10,683 bases of DNA, taken from an uncultured Ruminococcus sp. (lineage in GTDB: Bacteria; Bacillota; Clostridia; Oscillospirales; CAG-272). A model generated the notes under the pieces. The model did no database searches. It was not told the origin of the DNA and saw only the letters and a list, made by a program, of their open reading frames with translations. The stretch covers positions 1 through 10,683 of the forward strand of contig CACZSP010000161.1 of assembly GCA_902783905.1 (NCBI GenBank), written 5' to 3'. This document shows positions 6,549 through 10,683 of the stretch, one piece after another (within the stretch, counting starts at the first letter, position 1; each line of letters begins with the position of its first letter). The translations under genes were made by a program, and so were the position numbers.

Positions 6549-7808
6549 ATGACGACCGGAGAAATAATTCTGTCGGCTGTATTCGCGGCTTACGCCGCCG
6601 CCTGCGTCGTTATCCATCTTTCGCTCAGGGCAAAATGGAAGCGGGGACCCTTCGTGTTTCCGGCTCCGAAAAGCCGTGCGGTATACTATCTGCTTTCCTT
6701 TACCTGGGGGCTGCCGGTTACGCTCGGCGGGTGCGTCGCCGCCCTCGTCCTCGTCATGGCGGGGCGGCGTCCGCGAAGGTACGGCTGGGACTGGTGCTTC
6801 GATCTCGAAGTCGACTGGGGCCTCGACATGGGGCTGTTTTTCATCGCCGACAGCGGCGGCTCGCGCAGACTGCACGACCATGAGCACGGTCACACTCTGC
6901 AGAATATCCGGCTCGGCCCGTTTATGCCTTTCGTCGTCTGTCTGCCCTCAACTCTCCGTTTCTGGCACAGGCATCTTGCCGAAAAGCGCGGGAAATATCC
7001 GAAAACCCACTACGACAGCGTCTGGTTTGAAGGAAGCGCGACCCTGTCCGGAAAAGCTCTCACCGATAAAATCGGCGGTTACGCCCCGCCCGGGGAAGAG
7101 CGCCGGAAGCAGGTCCGCCGGAGGAGAAACGCAAAAATGAGATTCCGCGCCGCGATATTCGACATGGACGGAACCCTTATCGATTCGATGGGAGTCTGGA
7201 AGAGGATAGACGAGACCTTTCTCACCAAAAGAGGGATCGCCGTGCCGGCCGATTACGCCGAAAGTATATGCGCCCTCGGGTTTCGCGGAACCGCCGAATA
7301 TACCGTAAAACGCTTCGGTCTGTCCGACACGCCGGAGGATCTGATGCGCGAGTGGAGCGAAATGGCGGACGAGGAGTACGCAAAGAGGATCTTCCTTTTT
7401 CCCGGCGCGAAAGATTATCTGCTCAAACTGAAAAACGCCGGAGTGATGCTCTGCATCGCCACGGCGCTGACCGAAAAAATGTATCTTCCCTGCCTGAAAA
7501 ACAACGGCGTCGACGGCCTTTTCGATCACTTTTTTGCGGTGGACGTTATGCATAAAAGCAAATCGGAGCCGGCTTTCTTCGAAGAGGTGTCGCGGGCCAT
7601 CGGCGTTCCGGCCGGGGACTGCGTCGTTTTCGACGACGTGACCGCGGCGCTCCGGGCGGCAAAGACCGCCGGGATGAAGGTCTGCGGCGTCGCCGAAGCG
7701 ACCAGCGCGCACAGGGAGGAAGAGATCAGATCGTTTGCAGACCGCTACATAGAATCATTCAGCGACGCACCGCTTCCGGGAGGTGGCAGGATATGGAAAA
7801 AACGGTAA
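6549..7808 (+). CDS. HExxH membrane domain fused in frame to a HAD phosphatase
   Basis: This 419-residue frame joins two unrelated parts. Residues 1 to about 190 have two hydrophobic segments (about 5-25 and 45-70) and then a zinc-peptidase-like HEHGH (H111, E112, H115), followed by a hydrophobic stretch and WFEGSAT. I recall similar short clostridial membrane proteins of unknown function with HEYGH-like motifs. Residues 197-419 are a complete HAD hydrolase of the beta-phosphoglucomutase type: DMDGT with D205 and D207, T305, K338 and FDD (361-363). The joint is a basic linker, about 183-196. M197 has its own GGAGGAG at 7120-7126 and reads ATGA, so the HAD part may be translated separately, or a one-base indel may have merged two genes. 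The 3' end overlaps the next gene by 16 bases. The HAD substrate is unknown. Confidence 0.7.
   Translation: MTTGEIILSAVFAAYAAACVVIHLSLRAKWKRGPFVFPAPKSRAVYYLLSFTWGLPVTLGGCVAALVLVMAGRRPRRYGWDWCFDLEVDWGLDMGLFFIADSGGSRRLHDHEHGHTLQNIRLGPFMPFVVCLPSTLRFWHRHLAEKRGKYPKTHYDSVWFEGSATLSGKALTDKIGGYAPPGEERRKQVRRRRNAKMRFRAAIFDMDGTLIDSMGVWKRIDETFLTKRGIAVPADYAESICALGFRGTAEYTVKRFGLSDTPEDLMREWSEMADEEYAKRIFLFPGAKDYLLKLKNAGVMLCIATALTEKMYLPCLKNNGVDGLFDHFFAVDVMHKSKSEPAFFEEVSRAIGVPAGDCVVFDDVTAALRAAKTAGMKVCGVAEATSAHREEEIRSFADRYIESFSDAPLPGGGRIWKKR
7120..7139 (+). promoter_or_regulatory. Internal ribosome binding site and ATG for the HAD domain
   Basis: GGAGGAG (7120-7126) lies ten bases before an in-frame ATG (7137-7139). 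From that ATG the protein begins MRFRAAIFDMDGT, exactly how free-standing HAD phosphatases begin. A TGA in another frame (7138-7140) overlaps this ATG as ATGA, the classical junction of coupled genes. This supports separate production of a 223-residue HAD protein, whatever the state of the upstream frame. Confidence 0.55.
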
Positions 7809-8971
7809 GGATCGGCGTTTTCGGATGCCGCAGAGGAAAAACTTATATAAAAGCGCTCCGCCTCGGAAAGATCCGCGGGGCGCGGGTCACCGCTCTTTGC
7901 GACAGGGATCCGGAACGCATGGAAAAATGCGCCGAATACTGTTACCGGGGCAGGCTCGCGCCCGCGCGATACACCGACGCGGAGGAGTTTTTTTCATCGG
8001 GGAAATTCGACGCCGTCATACTCTGCAACTATTTCCACCAGCACGCCGAATACGCCGTACGCGCTCTGCGCTCCGGTATACACGTGCTGAGCGAAACGAT
8101 GGCGGCGGCGACGCTGTCGGACGCGGCGTTTCTCTGCGAGGCGGCGGAACAGAGCCGCGCCGTCTATATGATGGCCGAAAACTATCCCTACACCCGGGGC
8201 AACTTCGAGCTGCGCCGCCTTTACCGCGAGGGGACGCTCGGAAAGCTTCTCTTTGCCGAGGGCGAGTATATCCATCCGATGAACCCGAAGGACAACGCCG
8301 AAATATCGGTAAAGGATGAAAACGGATATTATCACTGGCGCAAATACCTGCCCGTCACCTATTACAGCTCGCATTCGCTCGCCCCGCTGATCTTTATGAC
8401 CGGCGAGATGCCGAAAAGGGTGGTCGCGATGAGCGCCGCCGACGACCCCGCCCACGCCGCCGAATACGGCAGACTGAAGCCGGACGCCGTCGGAGTGATG
8501 CTCGTCACCACCGACAAGGGAGCCGTTATGAGAATAAACGGGTCCTCCTATATGGGGATCCGAGGCAACTGGTACCGGCTCGGATGCGTCAGGGGAGGCG
8601 CCGAAACGGTGAGGGGAGACCAGGCGCAGGTACGCGTCGGATACAATTCCTGGACGATCCCGGAAGGCACCGAACAGGTCCGCACGTACGAGGCCGTATG
8701 GCCCGACGGGGCCGAAGGCGCCGAAAACTGCGGGCACGGCGGAGGCGACTGGTGGGTGATGAAAAAATTCATCGACGCCGTCCGCGGAAAGGACGATCCC
8801 TTCCCCGACGTTTATACCGCCGCGGCGATGTCTGCCGTCGGCATACTCGGATACCGCTCGATCCTCAACGGGAATATCCCCTACGATATCCCGGATTTCC
8901 GCGACCCCGCGGCAAGAGAGGCGCTGAAGGACGACCGCCAGTCTCCCTTTCCGCCCGACAAAACCTTCTGA
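7793..8971 (+). CDS. Gfo/Idh/MocA-family oxidoreductase-like protein with altered motifs
   Basis: This 392-residue protein has an N-terminal Rossmann domain (about 1-125) and a C-terminal alpha/beta domain like those of NAD(P)-dependent sugar or inositol dehydrogenases. Two hallmarks are altered. The nucleotide loop reads GVFGCRRG (8-15), with Arg13 where a glycine is usual. The normal EKP motif, whose lysine is catalytic, is replaced by E101-T102-M103 in LSETMAAAT. I recall clostridial relatives with SET in this place, so it may be a real subfamily rather than decay. The rest is open and conserved-looking, for example AENYPYT, EGEYIHPMNP and YYSSHSLAPLIFMTGEMP. GGGAGG (about 7780-7785) precedes ATG 7793, which lies inside the end of the HAD frame. 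The substrate and even dehydrogenase activity are uncertain; a carbohydrate role is the family default. Confidence 0.85.
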   Translation: MEKTVRIGVFGCRRGKTYIKALRLGKIRGARVTALCDRDPERMEKCAEYCYRGRLAPARYTDAEEFFSSGKFDAVILCNYFHQHAEYAVRALRSGIHVLSETMAAATLSDAAFLCEAAEQSRAVYMMAENYPYTRGNFELRRLYREGTLGKLLFAEGEYIHPMNPKDNAEISVKDENGYYHWRKYLPVTYYSSHSLAPLIFMTGEMPKRVVAMSAADDPAHAAEYGRLKPDAVGVMLVTTDKGAVMRINGSSYMGIRGNWYRLGCVRGGAETVRGDQAQVRVGYNSWTIPEGTEQVRTYEAVWPDGAEGAENCGHGGGDWWVMKKFIDAVRGKDDPFPDVYTAAAMSAVGILGYRSILNGNIPYDIPDFRDPAAREALKDDRQSPFPPDKTF

Positions 8972-8980
8972 GAGGGAAAA

Positions 8981-10087
8981 ATGAACGTTTTTTATATGCC
9001 TGCAAAGCTCCGGACTGGAGAGGGCGCCGTGCGCGAATGCGCAGACGAGATCGCATCGTTCGGCTCAAAGTGCCTGATAGTCACCGGGAAAAGCTCGGCA
9101 AAGCTTTCGGGAGCCCTTGACGATATTGTGTCCGCCCTCGACTCCCGGGGAGTCGCTTATTCGGTATTCGACCGGATCGGGAACAACCCGTCGGTTCCTT
9201 CCGTCATAGAAGCCGGAAGAACGGCTGCGGAAAGCGGCGCTGATTTTATTATCGGCGCGGGAGGCGGTTCCGCGCTCGACGCCGCAAAAGCGGCGGCGGT
9301 CATCGCGGCAAACCCGTCTTACGGCGAAGCCGAGCTGTATTCGAAAAAATGGGAAAAAGCTCCGCTTCCCGTCGTCCTTGTCGGGACGACTGCGGGGACG
9401 GGGAGCGAAGTCACCAGCGTCTCGGTCCTGACGAATTCGAAGGGGCTGAAAAAAAGCGTGAACGATCCGCGCATTTTCGCTTCTCTTTCGATCGGAGACC
9501 CGAAGTACACTTATACCATGTCGCGCACCCTGACGCTGACGACCGCCGTCGACGCCCTGTCGCACTGCCTTGAAAGCCGGTTTTCAAAAAAGAGCGGAGT
9601 CTGGTCCCGGGATTTTGCCGCCCGCGGGGCGAAGATCATCCTTCCGGTACTTGAAAAGACGGCGCGGGGAGAAATGCCCGACAACGCGGACAGAGAGACG
9701 CTTTACGAGGGATCGATATTCGGAGGTCTCGCCATTTCGGTCACCGGTACCTGTTTTCCGCACAACGTCGGTTATTATCTGACCGAAAACTTCGGCGTGC
9801 CGCACGGGTTTGCCTGCGCTTTCTTCCTCGACGATTTTATACGCGTCGCCTGCCGGGAGTTTTCCGGGGCAGCCGGTCTTCTCCGTGAGGAAACGGGGTA
9901 CGGTCCGGATGAGATCTCGTCGATCGTCGGGGCGATACTCCCGCCCGCACCTGAGCTGACCGGGGAGGAGATCGCGGCGGCGCTTCCGAGATGGGAAAAC
10001 AATCCGACCGTCATGAACTCCCCCGGTCATATCGGTACCGATTTCATCGGGGAAATGCTTGTAAATAAATTTGTTAAAAGGAGATAA
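8981..10087 (+). CDS. Iron-containing (group III) alcohol dehydrogenase
   Basis: This 368-residue cytosolic enzyme should interconvert an alcohol and an aldehyde or ketone with NAD(P). The N-terminal nucleotide domain carries GGGSALDAAKA (94-104), followed by GTTAGTGSEVTSVSV. The four metal ligands of the family are present with FucO-like spacing: D191 and H195 in DALSH, H261 in FPHNVGYY, and H275 in GVPHGFACA. No key residue is missing. It starts nine bases after the Gfo/Idh-like gene, with AGAGGG just upstream of the ATG. Its final codons contain the ribosome binding site of the next gene. Substrate cannot be assigned; butanol, propanediol, lactaldehyde and phosphonoacetaldehyde-type activities all occur in this family. 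Confidence 0.93.
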   Translation: MNVFYMPAKLRTGEGAVRECADEIASFGSKCLIVTGKSSAKLSGALDDIVSALDSRGVAYSVFDRIGNNPSVPSVIEAGRTAAESGADFIIGAGGGSALDAAKAAAVIAANPSYGEAELYSKKWEKAPLPVVLVGTTAGTGSEVTSVSVLTNSKGLKKSVNDPRIFASLSIGDPKYTYTMSRTLTLTTAVDALSHCLESRFSKKSGVWSRDFAARGAKIILPVLEKTARGEMPDNADRETLYEGSIFGGLAISVTGTCFPHNVGYYLTENFGVPHGFACAFFLDDFIRVACREFSGAAGLLREETGYGPDEISSIVGAILPPAPELTGEEIAAALPRWENNPTVMNSPGHIGTDFIGEMLVNKFVKRR

Positions 10088-10092
10088 CCGCA

Positions 10093-10440
10093 ATGATAAG
10101 ACGTGCCTGCGAAATGGCCGATGAGGCAAAATGCATACGCGGAGGGAACGGAGAGACGCTGATGAAAAAGATCCTCTCCGGCGCCGACGAGATGAACGGA
10201 AAGGGAAGGATGTTCAACCTGATGACGCTCCTGCCCGGACGTTCCATCGGAGAGCACACGCACACGGGAGACAATGAAATTTTCTATTTTCTTTCGGGTA
10301 CCGGAAGGTACAACGACAACGGCAAAACGGTGGAAGTCGCCCCCGGCGACGTCGCTGTCTGCCGCGACGGGGAGATACATTCTCTCGCCAACGAAGGCAG
10401 CGAACCGCTGGTCTTTATCGCGGTGATACTGTACAGTTGA
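10093..10440 (+). CDS. Small single-domain cupin protein
   Basis: This 115-residue protein is a single cupin barrel. Motif 1 is GEHTHTGDNEIFYFLSGTG, with H55, H57 and E62 as expected metal ligands. Motif 2 is PGDVAVCRDGEIHSLAN, with H96; the usual proline of motif 2 is arginine here. Such proteins may be isomerases, dioxygenase-like enzymes or ligand-binding sensors, so no reaction is assigned. AAGGAG (10078-10083), nine bases before the ATG, lies within the last codons of the alcohol dehydrogenase gene, indicating tight co-expression. It is the last gene of the block, so the operon begins and ends with a cupin-containing protein. The two cupins look unrelated beyond the fold. Confidence 0.88.
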   Translation: MIRRACEMADEAKCIRGGNGETLMKKILSGADEMNGKGRMFNLMTLLPGRSIGEHTHTGDNEIFYFLSGTGRYNDNGKTVEVAPGDVAVCRDGEIHSLANEGSEPLVFIAVILYS

Positions 10441-10456
10441 AACAGCGGTGACAGTT

Positions 10457-10498
10457 TGGCAGTGGCAAGTGGGCAGTGAGCAGTGGGCAGTGAGCAGC
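10457..10498. repeat. Tandem heptamer repeat, GGGCAGT unit
   Basis: Six consecutive 7-base units lie just downstream of the last gene: TGGCAGT, GGCAAGT, GGGCAGT, GAGCAGT, GGGCAGT and GAGCAGC. The last four form two near-identical 14-base copies (10471-10484, 10485-10498). The period equals that of the array at 74-108, but the unit is different. It is too short and has no spacers, so it is not a CRISPR array. Confidence 0.75.
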
Positions 10499-10520
10499 GG
10501 AAGAACCGCCGCGACCCAAG

Positions 10521-10576
10521 CCTTCCCCTCTGTGATTTGCAAGGATAGCGGCACCGCGCGAGGGGTGAGGGGAAGG
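10521..10576. repeat. Inverted repeat with 10-base arms, MITE-like
   Basis: CCTTCCCCTC (10521-10530) and GAGGGGAAGG (10567-10576) are perfect reverse complements separated by 36 bases. A second GAGGGG at 10560-10565 can pair with the left arm as an alternative. No direct target-site duplication is visible outside the arms. It could be a small non-autonomous mobile element, a transcript-end structure or part of a longer interspersed repeat. Copies elsewhere in the genome would be needed to decide. Confidence 0.5.
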
Positions 10577-10602
10577 TGGACGCGGAGCGGCCGGATGAGG
10601 TG

Positions 10603-10634
10603 TCACGCTTCGCGCCTGACGGCGCTCGCAGTGA
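10603..10634. repeat. GC-rich hairpin with symmetric internal loop
   Basis: GCGCC (10612-10616) and GGCGC (10621-10625) pair around a TGAC loop. After a five-by-five internal mismatch, TCAC (10603-10606) pairs with GTGA (10631-10634). The stem is modest and no T-run follows, so this is not a convincing terminator. It seems part of the same structured intergenic segment as its neighbours. Confidence 0.35.
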
Positions 10635-10660
10635 AGACGCGCCTTCGACGCTAATGAAGT

Positions 10661-10678
10661 GTCCGGCTCACGCCGGAC
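10661..10678. repeat. Perfect 7-base GC-rich hairpin at the right edge
   Basis: GTCCGGC (10661-10667) and GCCGGAC (10672-10678) are exact reverse complements around a TCAC loop. Two outer G/T positions could add wobble pairs in RNA. GTGAA follows instead of a T-tract, so rightward intrinsic termination is unlikely. REP-like extragenic palindromes have this look, but only one copy is visible and the window ends five bases later. Confidence 0.5.
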
Positions 10679-10683
10679 GTGAA

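Noticed and set aside
6676..7140. Plus-strand overlapping frame ending at the TGA of the HAD ATG
   Set aside because: Most of it is out-of-frame translation of the HExxH domain and looks random. Only its last few codons matter, as a possible original 3' end of that domain, which is discussed in the fusion finding.
7994..8737. Minus-strand frame opposite the Gfo/Idh-like gene
   Set aside because: No motif and no own spacing or ribosome binding site; a shadow of the real gene.
10457..10498. CRISPR array
   Set aside because: Units are 7 bases long and contiguous, with no spacers and no cas genes nearby.
10448..10654. Short plus-strand open frame in the right intergenic region
   Set aside because: It runs through the heptamer array and the inverted repeat, has no good ribosome binding site, and its translation is Arg/Ser/Thr/Gly-rich with no motif.
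10441..10683. Rho-independent terminator for the operon
   Set aside because: Several hairpins are present, but none is followed by a T-tract on the plus strand, so I do not call one.
10603..10683. Integron attC-like recombination site
   Set aside because: The paired hairpins lack the GTTRRRY and RYYYAAC core sites, and there is no integrase or cassette pattern.

Overview
The window is a dense, one-directional gene block from a bacterium with fairly GC-rich coding DNA. Ten genes on the + strand fill 127-10440, and no gap between them exceeds 13 bases. Several neighbours overlap (17, 8 and 16 bases). Many genes are preceded by AGGAG-type ribosome binding sites. This spacing suggests one long operon. 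The family mix (XRE-cupin regulator beside an AMP-forming acyl-CoA synthetase, an unusual Gfo/Idh/MocA protein, an HExxH membrane protein) and the short heptameric intergenic repeats suggest a gut-type clostridial Firmicute (Oscillospirales or Christensenellales-like). That placement is inference; the window has no rRNA or marker gene to fix it.

Layout: 1-126 is a leader with a GC-rich edge, a near-perfect AT-rich palindrome (42-69) and a tandem 7-base repeat (74-108). Next come an HTH-cupin regulator (127-690), an acyl/acetyl-CoA synthetase (704-2389) and an MFS permease (2393-3673). The complete proline pathway from glutamate follows: proB (3657-4451), proA (4444-5706) and proC (5720-6538). 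Then come an in-frame fusion of an HExxH membrane domain with a HAD phosphatase (6549-7808), a Gfo/Idh/MocA-like protein (7793-8971), an iron-type alcohol dehydrogenase (8981-10087) and a small cupin (10093-10440). The last 243 bases hold no convincing gene. They contain a second, unrelated 7-base tandem repeat and three inverted repeats. No clear Rho-independent terminator is visible.

How the genes may work together: ProB, ProA and ProC convert glutamate to proline. The regulator and acyl-CoA synthetase probably respond to and activate a carboxylic acid, possibly imported by the MFS protein. The Gfo/Idh-like protein, alcohol dehydrogenase, HAD phosphatase and cupin look like a small carbohydrate or aldehyde module. 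Why proline synthesis sits between these two modules is not explained by the sequence.

The points most worth a second look are the HExxH-HAD fusion, which may be a one-base frameshift away from being two genes; the Gfo/Idh protein, which lacks the usual EKP lysine and part of the glycine motif; and the structured repeats at both edges. I found no clear sign of a wholly new defence or mobile system.
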